A stretch of DNA of 52,177 nt from Curtobacterium sp. UCD-KPL2560 (GTDB lineage: Bacteria > Actinomycetota > Actinomycetes > Actinomycetales > Microbacteriaceae), in contig NZ_MCIG01000003.1 in assembly GCF_001705035.1 (NCBI RefSeq), positions 47,391-99,567 of the forward strand. Direction: 5' to 3'. This document shows positions 15,876 through 24,091 of this stretch, piece after piece. Made by a program: the position numbers and the translations under genes. A model generated the notes under the pieces. It was given only the letters and a program-made list of their open reading frames with translations, had not been told where the DNA came from and did no database searches. Each line of letters starts with the position of its first letter. Positions within the stretch are counted from its first letter, which is position 1.

Positions 15876-18002
15876 TCAGGCCACGAGCTGCGGGACCTTC
15901 TCGGGGTAGTGGCACGCCGCGCGGTGGTCGACGGCCTCGCCGCGGCGCGGCTCCTTGTCCGGGACCTCGTCGCGGCACCGGGCCTGCTCGGCCTCGGGCA
16001 GCATCGCGTAGAGCGGGCAGCGCGACCGGAACCGGCAGCCCGTCGGACGCTCGGTCGGGCTCGGCGGGTCACCGGGCAGCAGGATGGTCCGCCGCGCGCG
16101 CTCGACCGCGGGGTCCGGCACCGGCACCGCCGACATGAGCGCCGCCGTGTACGGGTGCATCGGCCGCTCGAAGACCTCGTCGACGGATCCTTCCTCGACC
16201 GTGCGGCCGAGGTACATCACGCTGACGCGGTCGGCCACGTGCCGGATCACCGACAGGTCGTGCGACACGAACAGGTACGACAGCCCGAGCCGCGCCTTGA
16301 GGTCGGCGAGCAGGTTGAGCACGCCCGCCTGGATCGAGACGTCCAGCGCGGAGACCGGCTCGTCGAGCACGATGAGCTCCGGCTCGGTGGCGAGTGCCCG
16401 CGCGATCGAGATGCGCTGCCGCTGGCCGCCCGAGAACTCGTGCGGGAAGCGATCAGCCTCGGCGGCGCGCAGGCCGACCAGCCCGAGGAGCTCGGGCACC
16501 CGTGCGGCGATGCGGTCGGCGGACGCCCCGACCGCGCGGAGCGGCTCGGCGACGACGTCGTACACCGACATGCGCGGGTCGAGGCTCGCGGCCGGGTCCT
16601 GGAACACCATCGAGATGCGCTGCCGGAGCTGCTTCGACGCGACCACGGGCTGCCCGAACAGCTCGACGGTGCCGTGCTCGGGTCGTTCGAGGTCCATGAG
16701 CTGGTGCAGCGTCGTCGACTTGCCCGACCCGGACTCCCCCACGAGGCCGAGCGTCTCGCCCTGCCGGATGTCGAGGTCCACCCCGTCGACCGCGAAGACC
16801 TCGCCGACCTTCCGCTTGAACAACGCGCCCTTGAGCAGCGGGAACGTCTTCGTCAGGCCCTCGACCTGCACGACGGCGGGCCGGTCGGCCCGGTCGGTCG
16901 CGGTCCGTGCGGCGCCGGTGTCGACGGCCTCGGGCAGGTGGAAGATCGCACCGGCGTCCGCGTGGGCCGCCGCGACCTCGTCGGTCCGGTGGCATGCGAC
17001 CGCGTGCGGAGCAGCCGTGTCGACGGGCTCCTCGCCGGGGACGCCGGCGGCCACGTCGACCGCGGCGAGCGGCGGCTCGGAACCCCGGCACACCGCGGCG
17101 GCGAGCGGGCAGCGGTCGGCGAACGGGCAGGCGTCGGTCAGACCGATCAGCGACGGCGGCGAGCCCGGGATCGGCACGAGCGGGTCGCCGCTCGACTCGT
17201 CGAGCCGGGGCAGCGCGCCGATGAGCCCGATCGTGTACGGCATCCGGGGCCGCGCGAAGAGCTCCTCGGCCGTGGCGGTCTCGACGATGCGTCCGGCGTA
17301 CATCACGGCGATGCGGTCGGCGATCCCGGCGATGACGCCGAGGTCGTGACTGACGAAGACGAGCGCCGCGCCGGTCTCGCGCTGGGCGGTCCGGAGCACG
17401 TCGATGATCTGCGCCTGGATCGTCACGTCGAGGGCGGTCGTCGGCTCGTCGGCGAGGATGACGTCGGGGTCGTTCGCCATCGCCATCGCGATCATCGCGC
17501 GCTGGCGCATGCCGCCCGAGAACTCGTGCGGGAAGGCGTCGACGCGCTGGTCGGCCTGCGGGATGCCGACGAGCCGGAGCAGCTCGATCGCACGGTCACG
17601 GGCCTCCTGCTTGGACGCCCCGCGGTGCAGACGGACGGTCTCGGCGATCTGCTCACCGATCGTGTAGACGGGCGTGAACGCCGACAGCGGGTCCTGGAAG
17701 ACCATCGCGACCTTCGCGCCGCGGAGCCGGCTCATCTGCTTGTCGCTGCGGCCGAGGAGTTCCTCGCCCTCGAGCTCGATCGAGCCGGTGACCTTCGTGG
17801 TCTCCGGCAGCAGCCCGAGGATCGCCATGCTCGTGACGGACTTGCCCGAGCCGGACTCCCCCACGATGCCGAGGACCTCGCCCCGGCGCAGCTCGAGGTC
17901 GACACCGCGGACGGCGTGCACGACGCCGCGCGGGGTCGGGAAGCGGACGTCGAGGTCGCGGACCCGGAGGACCGTGTCGGTGGTGGTCGTGGTGGTGCTC
18001 AT
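15876..18002 (-). CDS. Oligopeptide ABC transporter, double ATPase (OppD-OppF fusion)
   Basis: A 708-residue protein with two complete nucleotide-binding domains powering the importer encoded by the three neighbouring genes. NBD1: Walker A GESGSGKS (about residue 46), signature FSGGMRQR, Walker B ADEPTTALD, FVSHDLGV. NBD2: GESGSGKSTT, FSGGQRQR, LDEPVSALD. Each NBD is followed by an oligo-HPY region with four cysteines (CPFADRCP, AVC, ACH; and GCRFRSRCP, ARC, ACH), the pattern linked in related proteins to an iron-sulfur cluster. ATG 18002 overlaps the permease stop as ATGA. Dipeptides or nickel are alternative cargoes. Confidence 0.93.
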   Translation of the reverse strand: MSTTTTTTDTVLRVRDLDVRFPTPRGVVHAVRGVDLELRRGEVLGIVGESGSGKSVTSMAILGLLPETTKVTGSIELEGEELLGRSDKQMSRLRGAKVAMVFQDPLSAFTPVYTIGEQIAETVRLHRGASKQEARDRAIELLRLVGIPQADQRVDAFPHEFSGGMRQRAMIAMAMANDPDVILADEPTTALDVTIQAQIIDVLRTAQRETGAALVFVSHDLGVIAGIADRIAVMYAGRIVETATAEELFARPRMPYTIGLIGALPRLDESSGDPLVPIPGSPPSLIGLTDACPFADRCPLAAAVCRGSEPPLAAVDVAAGVPGEEPVDTAAPHAVACHRTDEVAAAHADAGAIFHLPEAVDTGAARTATDRADRPAVVQVEGLTKTFPLLKGALFKRKVGEVFAVDGVDLDIRQGETLGLVGESGSGKSTTLHQLMDLERPEHGTVELFGQPVVASKQLRQRISMVFQDPAASLDPRMSVYDVVAEPLRAVGASADRIAARVPELLGLVGLRAAEADRFPHEFSGGQRQRISIARALATEPELIVLDEPVSALDVSIQAGVLNLLADLKARLGLSYLFVSHDLSVIRHVADRVSVMYLGRTVEEGSVDEVFERPMHPYTAALMSAVPVPDPAVERARRTILLPGDPPSPTERPTGCRFRSRCPLYAMLPEAEQARCRDEVPDKEPRRGEAVDHRAACHYPEKVPQLVA

Positions 18003-19027
18003 GCGCCGGCCCCCGCCTGCGTGGTGATCGTCGCCGCGTCGACCGCGGCCTGGTTCTGGTCCCGCTTGCGGCCCGTGCGCTTCTGCCGCTTGCCGGTCGC
18101 CGAGGTCGGGTCGAGGGCGTCGCGCAGGCCGTCGCCGAGCAGGTTCGCCGCGATCGCGAAGACCACGAGCGCGCCGGCGGCGAAGAAGAACAGCCACGGG
18201 CTGGTCAGTGCTGCGTCCTGGTTCTGCGCGATGAGCGTGCCGAGCGAGACGTCCGGCGGCTGCACGCCGAAGCCGAAGTAGCTCAGGCTCGTCTCGGACA
18301 GCACCGCGGCGCCGACCTGGATCGTCCCGTCGATGATGAGGAACGACGCGACGTTCGGCAGGATGTGCCGGAAGATGATCCGGAACGGACCGATGCCCAT
18401 GTAGCGGGCTGCCCGGACGAACTCGCGCTCCTTCACCGACAGGGTCATCGACCGGACCACCCTGGCGGTGATCATCCATCCGAAGCCGGCGATGAGCACG
18501 ACGAGCACGATCCACCCGGCGTTCTGGATGCGCGGGCTGATGATCGCGATGATGAGGAACGACGGCAGCACGAGCAGCATGTCGACGAAGAACATCACGA
18601 TGCGGTCGGTCCAGCCTCCGAAGTAGCCTGCGGCTGCTCCGGCGAGCGCGGCGATGGCGGTCGAGAACACCGCGACGAGCAGGCCGATGAGCAGGCTCTT
18701 CTGCATGCCCCGGGCGGTCTGCGCGAAGACGTCCTGCCCGATGCCGTTGGTCCCGAACCAGTGGGCGCCGCTCGGCGGCTGCGAGAACGCGGTGTAGTCG
18801 ATCTGGGCGTAGCCGTAGGGGCTCACCAGCGGACCGATGAACGCGAAGGCGAAGAGCAGCACGATCACGACGGCGCCGACGCCGGCACCGCGGTTCATGA
18901 AGACGCGGGCGATCGTCTGCGCCAAGCGGCTGCGCTGCTTGCGGCCGGGCTCCGGGGTGCCGGGGAGGGGCGTGTCCGCACGTCCGACGGTCGTCCCGTC
19001 GACGGGCTCGATGCGGGTGTCGGTCAT
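17999..19027 (-). CDS. Oligopeptide ABC transporter permease (DppC/OppC type)
   Basis: The 342-residue inner-membrane permease has an N-terminal cytoplasmic tail of about 40 residues, a first helix (VGAVVIVLLFAFAFIGPLVS), a periplasmic loop ending NGIGQDVFAQTARGMQKS and a five-helix binding-protein-dependent transport domain. The coupling-loop motif is EREFVRAARYMGIGPFRIIF. The C-terminal tail is Lys/Arg- and Ala-rich. It is preceded by the DppB-type gene (one base between stop and ATG) and overlaps the ATPase start by four bases: a coupled B-C-DF operon. Confidence 0.93.
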   Translation of the reverse strand: MTDTRIEPVDGTTVGRADTPLPGTPEPGRKQRSRLAQTIARVFMNRGAGVGAVVIVLLFAFAFIGPLVSPYGYAQIDYTAFSQPPSGAHWFGTNGIGQDVFAQTARGMQKSLLIGLLVAVFSTAIAALAGAAAGYFGGWTDRIVMFFVDMLLVLPSFLIIAIISPRIQNAGWIVLVVLIAGFGWMITARVVRSMTLSVKEREFVRAARYMGIGPFRIIFRHILPNVASFLIIDGTIQVGAAVLSETSLSYFGFGVQPPDVSLGTLIAQNQDAALTSPWLFFFAAGALVVFAIAANLLGDGLRDALDPTSATGKRQKRTGRKRDQNQAAVDAATITTQAGAGA

Positions 19028-19028
19028 G

Positions 19029-20012
19029 TCAGTTCCTCCGGACGCGCGGGTCGAGGACAGCCGTGAGGGTGTCGGCCAGGAACCCGGCGATGAGCACCAT
19101 CACCGAGGCGAACAGCGAGTAGGCCGTGACGGCGTTGACGTCGTTGTTGTTCACCGAGTCGATGAACCACGCCCCGAGACCGTTCCACCCGAAGATCTTC
19201 TCGGTGAAGATCGCGCCGGTCAGGATGCCGAGGAAGCCGTACGCGAACAGTGTCGTCATCGGCAACAACGCCGTCCGGAGCCCGTGCTTGAAGGTCGCCT
19301 GGCGCTTCGTCAGGCCCTTCGCCCGCGCGGTGCGGAGGAAGTCCGACCCGAGGACGTCGAGCATCGTCGCGCGCTGGTACCGGCTGTAGATCGCGATGAG
19401 GCCGAGTGCGATCGAGATCGTCGGCAGCAGCAGGTGCACGCCGCGGTCGAGGAGGAGCTCGGCCCAGCTCCCGGACAGCCCGGGCGTCGCCTCACCGGTG
19501 AAGTTGATGATCTGCGTCCCGGTGTCCTGGTTGAGCTTCGTCGCTCCGATCTTCAGGAACACCGCCGTCAGGAACACGGGCGTCGAGATGAGGACGATCG
19601 ACACGACCGCGCTCACCCGGTCGGACACCCGGTACTGCCGGATCGCGTTCCAGACCCCGAGGAGCACCCCGAGCAGGATGCCGACGATCGTGCCCACGAG
19701 CAGCAGCCGCAGGCTCACCCCGAGTCGCGGCCAGAACTGGTCGGCGACGGGACGGTCCTGGATCGTCTGACCGAGGTTGCCCTGCACGGCGTCGCCGAGC
19801 CAGTGTCCGTAGCGGACCACGATCGGCGTCTTGTCGTTCACGCCGATGTCGTCGAGCTTCCGGTCGATGGTCGCAGCGGGCGGGGCCGGGTTGCGTTCGG
19901 CGTAGACGGAACGGGGGCTGAACGTCGCCGACGAGAGGAAGTACGTCAACGATGTGGCGAGGAACACGAGCACGACGTAGTACACGAGTCGACGCGCCAG
20001 GAAGCGGGTCAT
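19029..20012 (-). CDS. Oligopeptide ABC transporter permease (DppB/OppB type)
   Basis: A 327-residue permease starting MTRFLARRLVYYVVLVFLAT, with a long first extracellular loop (residues ~30-100) and the coupling motif GSDFLRTARAKGLTKRQATF. It partners the downstream DppC-type subunit. ATG 20012 is preferred because TATGGT (minus strand 20025-20020) ends seven bases before it; ATG 20024 lies inside that hexamer. It is divergent from its cognate binding-protein gene at 20157, so the importer is controlled from one 144-bp region. Confidence 0.92.
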   Translation of the reverse strand: MTRFLARRLVYYVVLVFLATSLTYFLSSATFSPRSVYAERNPAPPAATIDRKLDDIGVNDKTPIVVRYGHWLGDAVQGNLGQTIQDRPVADQFWPRLGVSLRLLLVGTIVGILLGVLLGVWNAIRQYRVSDRVSAVVSIVLISTPVFLTAVFLKIGATKLNQDTGTQIINFTGEATPGLSGSWAELLLDRGVHLLLPTISIALGLIAIYSRYQRATMLDVLGSDFLRTARAKGLTKRQATFKHGLRTALLPMTTLFAYGFLGILTGAIFTEKIFGWNGLGAWFIDSVNNNDVNAVTAYSLFASVMVLIAGFLADTLTAVLDPRVRRN

Positions 20013-20099
20013 GCGGAACACCATACGACCCCGATTGTTTCGGGCAGATGTCGTGCACCGACCCGCCGCGTAACGAATTGGCATGTGCAACAGAACCGG

Positions 20100-20129
20100 T
20101 CGACCACCCCCGCCCAGGGGTCGTACAGT
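20100..20129 (+). promoter_or_regulatory. Promoter of the binding-protein gene
   Basis: TACAGT (20124-20129) as -10 with an 18-base spacer from a weak -35, TCGACC (20100-20105). It would give a leader of about 20 nt containing the ribosome site GAGGGGAA before ATG 20157. Confidence 0.5.
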
Positions 20130-20156
20130 GATCCCCAACTTCACGAGGGGAAGAAC

Positions 20157-21839
20157 ATGAAGCACAGGAACGTCCTCGCGTTGACGGCGGCACTCGCCGG
20201 CTTCGCGCTCGTCGCCACCGGTTGCTCGAGCGGATCCAACGGTGGGTCCGGCGGCGCCTCGGACGACTCGGGCAAGAAGACGCTGCCCACCACGGCGCAG
20301 ATCAACGAGCACCCCGTCTCCGACCTGGAGCAGGGCGGCACACTGCGACTCCCGATCTCGCAGTGGATCACCCAGTGGAACTACAACCAGGTCGACGGCG
20401 CACTGGTCGACGCGGCGACGATCGAACAGGCGACGATGCCGTTCGTGTACACGATCGACGGCAAGGGCGCCCCCGAACTCGACACCGACTACGTCTCGAA
20501 GGCCGAGGCCACGAGCGACGACCCGCTCACGATCGAGTACACGATCAACCCGGACGCGAAGTGGAACGACGGTTCCGCGATCACGTGGAAGGACTTCGAG
20601 AACGAGTGGAAGGCCCTGAACGGGTCGAACAAGGAGTACCTCGTCGGCTCGACCACGGGCTACGAGGACATCGCATCGGTGTCCCAGGGCTCGGACGAGC
20701 GTGACGTGAAGGTCGTGTTCTCCAAGCCCTTCTCCGACTGGAAGTCGCTGTTCAGCCCGCTCTACCCGGCCAGCCAGACGGACACCCCGGAGAAGTTCAA
20801 CGAGGCGTACAAGGGCAACGTCCCCGTGTCGTCCGGTCCGTACAAGGTCGGGAAGCTCGACGAGACCGCCCAGACCGTGACGATCGTGCCGGACAGCAAC
20901 TGGTGGGGCGAGAAGCCGAAGCTGGACCAGGTCATCTTCCGCGCGCTCGACGGCAACGCCGACGTGGATGCCTACCTGAACAAGGAGATCGACTCGGTCC
21001 TGACGACGACGTCCGAGCGGTTCGACCGCGTCAAGGACGCGAAGGACTCGAAGATCTACGCGTCCACCTCAGCGCAGTACACGCACGTCGACTTCTCGTC
21101 GAAGGGCATCCTGAAGGACAAGCAGCTCCGACTCGCGATCCAGCACTCCGTCAACCGCGAGGCACTGGCGCAGGTCATCGGCGGGACCCTCCCCTACAAG
21201 CTCGGCACGCTCGACAACCACCTGTTCCTGTCGACGGACGACGGCTACCAGTCGAACACCGACCCGAACGGGACCTTCGACGTCGAGAAGGCGAAGAAGA
21301 TCCTCGACGACGACGGGTGGAAGACCGACGGCACCTACCGCAAGAAGGACGGCAAGACCCTCTCGCTGTCGATCACGATCCCGTCGGGCGCGACGTCGTC
21401 GCAGAAGCTCTCCGAGGTCATGCAGCAGCAGCTCAAGGACGTCGGCATCCAGCTGAAGCTCAAGTCGGTGGCGGTCGACGACTTCTTCGAGCAGTACGTC
21501 ACGCCGGGCAACTACGACATGACGATCTTCGTCTGGGGCGGCACCGGCTTCCACTCGAGCAGCGCATCGATCTACACGACCGGCGACACCGGCCAGAACT
21601 ACGGCCGCATCGGTGACTCCACCATCGACGCGCTCGTGAAGAAGGCCATCGCCGAGCCGGACACCACCAAGGCCAACAAGATCTGGAACCAGATCGACGA
21701 GAAGGTCTGGGCGATCGGGCACTCCATGCCGATCACCGCCAAGCCCGCACTCGTGGCCCAGAACCCGAAGCTCGCCAACTACGGCGCGTTCGCGGGGGCC
21801 CAGAACATCGACTGGACCAAGGTCGGCTTCACCAAGTAA
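20157..21839 (+). CDS. Oligopeptide ABC transporter substrate-binding lipoprotein
   Basis: The 560-residue family 5 extracellular solute-binding protein starts with a lipoprotein signal (MKHRNVLALTAALAGFALVA, lipobox VATGC) and a Ser/Gly linker. Family features include the N-terminal ISQWITQWNYNQVDG, the Trp-rich DAKWNDGSAITWKDFENEW and the conserved SSGPYKVGKLDE. It should capture peptides outside the membrane and pass them to the divergently encoded permeases. GAGGGGAA seven bases before the ATG fixes the start. A 15-bp perfect hairpin follows the stop at 21884-21918. Confidence 0.93.
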   Translation: MKHRNVLALTAALAGFALVATGCSSGSNGGSGGASDDSGKKTLPTTAQINEHPVSDLEQGGTLRLPISQWITQWNYNQVDGALVDAATIEQATMPFVYTIDGKGAPELDTDYVSKAEATSDDPLTIEYTINPDAKWNDGSAITWKDFENEWKALNGSNKEYLVGSTTGYEDIASVSQGSDERDVKVVFSKPFSDWKSLFSPLYPASQTDTPEKFNEAYKGNVPVSSGPYKVGKLDETAQTVTIVPDSNWWGEKPKLDQVIFRALDGNADVDAYLNKEIDSVLTTTSERFDRVKDAKDSKIYASTSAQYTHVDFSSKGILKDKQLRLAIQHSVNREALAQVIGGTLPYKLGTLDNHLFLSTDDGYQSNTDPNGTFDVEKAKKILDDDGWKTDGTYRKKDGKTLSLSITIPSGATSSQKLSEVMQQQLKDVGIQLKLKSVAVDDFFEQYVTPGNYDMTIFVWGGTGFHSSSASIYTTGDTGQNYGRIGDSTIDALVKKAIAEPDTTKANKIWNQIDEKVWAIGHSMPITAKPALVAQNPKLANYGAFAGAQNIDWTKVGFTK

Positions 21840-21883
21840 CACCGCACGAGCGACAGCGCTCGCGCAACACCGCACCACCCCTC

Positions 21884-21918
21884 GACGGGCCCGGACGCAC
21901 CCCGCGTCCGGGCCCGTC
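21884..21918 (+). terminator. Terminator after the binding-protein gene
   Basis: Perfect 15-bp arms GACGGGCCCGGACGC (21884-21898) and GCGTCCGGGCCCGTC (21904-21918), loop ACCCC, 44 bp after the stop and upstream of the peroxiredoxin start. Confidence 0.8.
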
Positions 21919-21976
21919 CCACGTCCGCGGCCGCGCGTCGTCCCCGCGCGGCGCACCGTGCCCCTACGGTGAGCGC

Positions 21977-22456
21977 ATGAGCATCCCCGAGGTCGGCGAC
22001 CGGGCACCCGACTTCACCCTCCCCGGCACGACCCTGCTTGCCGGCACCCGGATCGACGGGGAGTACGCCCTCGCCGCCGCGATCGGGCGACCGGTCGTGC
22101 TCGCCTTCTACCCCGGTGACGCCACCCCGCGGTGCACCGCGCAGCTGTGCTCGTACCAGGAGGAACTCGACGACTTCGTCGAGCTCGGTGCCGTGGTGTG
22201 GGGCATCAGCCCGCAGGCGCTCGACTCCCACGAGGCGTTCGCCCGCGGTGCCTCGCTGACGTTCCCGCTCCTCAGCGACACCTCGGGCGACGTCGTCCGC
22301 GCCTACGGCGTGCAGGCGCCCGGGATCGGTCTGCGCCGGTCGGTGTTCGTGGTCGACGCGGACGGCGTGGTGCGCTGGCGGCACGTCGGGCTGGTCGGGC
22401 TCCGCTTCCCTCGTGCCGCGACCATCCGCGAGCAGGTCGAACAGCTCGTCGGCTGA
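21977..22456 (+). CDS. Peroxiredoxin (BCP/PrxQ-like)
   Basis: The 159-residue thioredoxin-fold peroxidase reduces peroxides with a thiol. The active-site motif is YPGDATPRCTAQLC: Cys53 is the peroxidatic cysteine and Cys58, five residues on, matches the resolving cysteine of two-cysteine BCP proteins. PGIGLRRSVFVVDADG and the C-terminal helix are family-typical. The start ATG 21977 follows TACGGT by six bases, the leaderless pattern. The next 254 bp (22457-22710) hold no gene I can support. Confidence 0.9.
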   Translation: MSIPEVGDRAPDFTLPGTTLLAGTRIDGEYALAAAIGRPVVLAFYPGDATPRCTAQLCSYQEELDDFVELGAVVWGISPQALDSHEAFARGASLTFPLLSDTSGDVVRAYGVQAPGIGLRRSVFVVDADGVVRWRHVGLVGLRFPRAATIREQVEQLVG

Positions 22457-22710
22457 CCCGGGGCGCCCGGAGAACGACCCTTCCTGAAGGTTCTGCGTCG
22501 ACCGTTGACACCCGGACGGGGGTGCGCGGAACATGGTCTGCACGAACCGACCACGAGGGTCAGCCTCCCCGGGGAACCAGGTCGTCCGAGGGTACGCGCC
22601 GGTGTGTCACATCCGCTCCCCGGACGTCCCCGGGGAGGCACTCACGGGCACCCCGAGCGGAGCGCACCCGCCGCAGCGGTCCCGCCGCTGCGCTCCCGTA
22701 CGATGACGCG

Positions 22711-23259
22711 GTGACCACGATCATCGCCCCCGGCATGCGGCAGCTCGCGATCGTCCTCTGGGTCGTCGCGGTCGTGCTCGTCCCGCTCGCGCTGGTCACC
22801 GGCGACCACCCCTGGCTCGCCCCCGTCCCGAGCCTGTTCATCGCGCTCGTCGCCTGGGCCGTGCTCTGGCGTCCGCGGTTCGAGCTCCGCCCGGACACAC
22901 TGGTCGTCGTCGACGTGCGCCGGACGAGCACCTACGCCTGGCCGCGCGTGCAGGAGGTCCGGACGAAGTACGGCATCGAGGTCGTGTCGAGCGAGGGCGT
23001 GCGGCGGACCTGGCTGGCGACCCGGCCCACGGCCCGGCTCGCGGTCCGGCACGACGGTCGGCCGGGAGGCGCGACACCGGTGGACGTCGAGGCTGCGGCT
23101 GCCGAGGTGCGCGCGCTGGTCCCGGCCGTGGTCGCCAAGGACGGCCCACCCCCGGCGACCGTCGTCGCGCAGCCGATCACGCACCGGGCGCACGGGTGGT
23201 CGGTGCTCGCGATGATCGTGCTCGGTGTGGCCGCCTCGATGGCGGCCGCGCAGCTCTGA
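22711..23259 (+). CDS. Small membrane protein with PH-like domain
   Basis: 182 residues: two N-terminal hydrophobic helices (LAIVLWVVAVVLVPLALV and APVPSLFIALVAWAVLW), then a beta-rich segment (RFELRPDTLVVVDVRRTSTYAWPRVQEVRTKYGIEVV) of the type called bacterial PH domain (PF10756-like), and a C-terminal helix (WSVLAMIVLGVAASMAAA). Function unknown. GTG 22711 follows TACGAT by six bases. A second gene with the same plan lies convergent at 23513-24091, separated by a repeat array. Confidence 0.75.
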   Translation: MTTIIAPGMRQLAIVLWVVAVVLVPLALVTGDHPWLAPVPSLFIALVAWAVLWRPRFELRPDTLVVVDVRRTSTYAWPRVQEVRTKYGIEVVSSEGVRRTWLATRPTARLAVRHDGRPGGATPVDVEAAAAEVRALVPAVVAKDGPPPATVVAQPITHRAHGWSVLAMIVLGVAASMAAAQL

Positions 23260-23317
23260 CGTCCGCGTCGGGACTCCCCCGGCGGGGCCGACCGGGGTCG
23301 CTGGACCGGGACGCGCG

Positions 23318-23510
23318 GGGCGGAGCCGCCACGTGCCTCCCGTCCGGTGACCACCGGGCGTGACGGGCACGACCGAGGCGCCGCGCGCCTCCAGGCCGGT
23401 CCCCCACCGGGCGTGACGGTCAAGTCGGAGCCGCCGCGCGCCTCCCGACCGATCCCGCCACCGGGCGTGACGGGCACGACCGAGCCGACGCGCCTGCAGG
23501 CCGACCGCGC
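23318..23510. repeat. Tandem ~53-bp repeat array
   Basis: CCACCGGGCGTGACGG recurs at 23351, 23404 and 23458, that is with periods of 53 and 54 bp. Each unit also holds a GCGCGCCTCC word related to the REP arm. A partial upstream unit begins at about 23318. The array fills the gap between the two convergent PH-like genes. Confidence 0.8.
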
Positions 23511-23512
23511 CG

Positions 23513-24091
23513 TCAGGCGAGCGCGGTCACCGTCGCGGTCACGATCGACACCACGAGCAGGCCGCCGACGACCGCGCCGAGCACGACCGGCACGCGGTCC
23601 CAGGTCGTCTCGACCGGAGCGTCCGGACCGACCGATCCGGCGACCCTCCGTGGCTCCGCGAGGCGGTCGAGCAGCGGCCGCACCGCCGGTGCGTCCGCCG
23701 GTCCCCCGGCGCCGGGACGACGGCGGGGCAGCGCGGGTCCACCGCGGCAGGTGACCGTCCGCCCGTCGACCGTGTCGACGAGGACCTGCCAGCGCTGTCG
23801 GACCGCCCGGACCGCCGGCCACGGCACACGGGTCGTCCGGAGCGGGTTCACGACCGTGACCGCGTCGTCGTCGAACCGGATGCACGGCCGGACCGTGGCG
23901 ACCCAGGTGACCCACACGGCGGCCGCGACGGGACCGAGGGCGACGAGGACCACGTCCCAGCTCCCGCGCGCCGCGGCGTCGGCCAGCAGGAGCACCCCCA
24001 GCACCACGACGAGGCCGGACGCCACCGCACCTCCGCGACCAGCGCGGAGGACGACGGGACGTCCGGCCTCGGGGTGGGGCAGCGGGATCAG
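23513..24091 (-). CDS. Second PH-like membrane protein, start uncertain
   Basis: About 192 residues in the same plan as the gene at 22711: two hydrophobic helices (VASGLVVVLGVLLLADAA and VVLVALGPVAAAVWVTWVA), a beta-rich part (PCIRFDDDAVTVVNPLRTTRVPWPAVRAVRQ) and a C-terminal helix (VVLGAVVGGLLVVSIVTATV). No ATG, GTG or TTG is available near the expected N-terminus. A CTG at 24091 overlaps the preceding ATPase stop as CTGA, which mimics the usual ATGA coupling; GTG 24025, 22 codons in, is the alternative. It is the last gene of the second oligopeptide operon. Function unknown. Confidence 0.6.
   Translation of the reverse strand: MIPLPHPEAGRPVVLRAGRGGAVASGLVVVLGVLLLADAAARGSWDVVLVALGPVAAAVWVTWVATVRPCIRFDDDAVTVVNPLRTTRVPWPAVRAVRQRWQVLVDTVDGRTVTCRGGPALPRRRPGAGGPADAPAVRPLLDRLAEPRRVAGSVGPDAPVETTWDRVPVVLGAVVGGLLVVSIVTATVTALA

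Noticed and set aside
22505..22540. TTGACA-like -35 box after the peroxiredoxin gene
   Set aside because: No -10 hexamer stands at 16-19 bases, and the next gene has a leaderless-type element of its own.
23260..23512. Possible coding sequence across the 53-bp repeats (minus strand, VTPGGG repeats)
   Set aside because: It depends on a frame running through both PH-like genes, has no start signal, and the repeat period changes from 53 to 54, which would break a frame.
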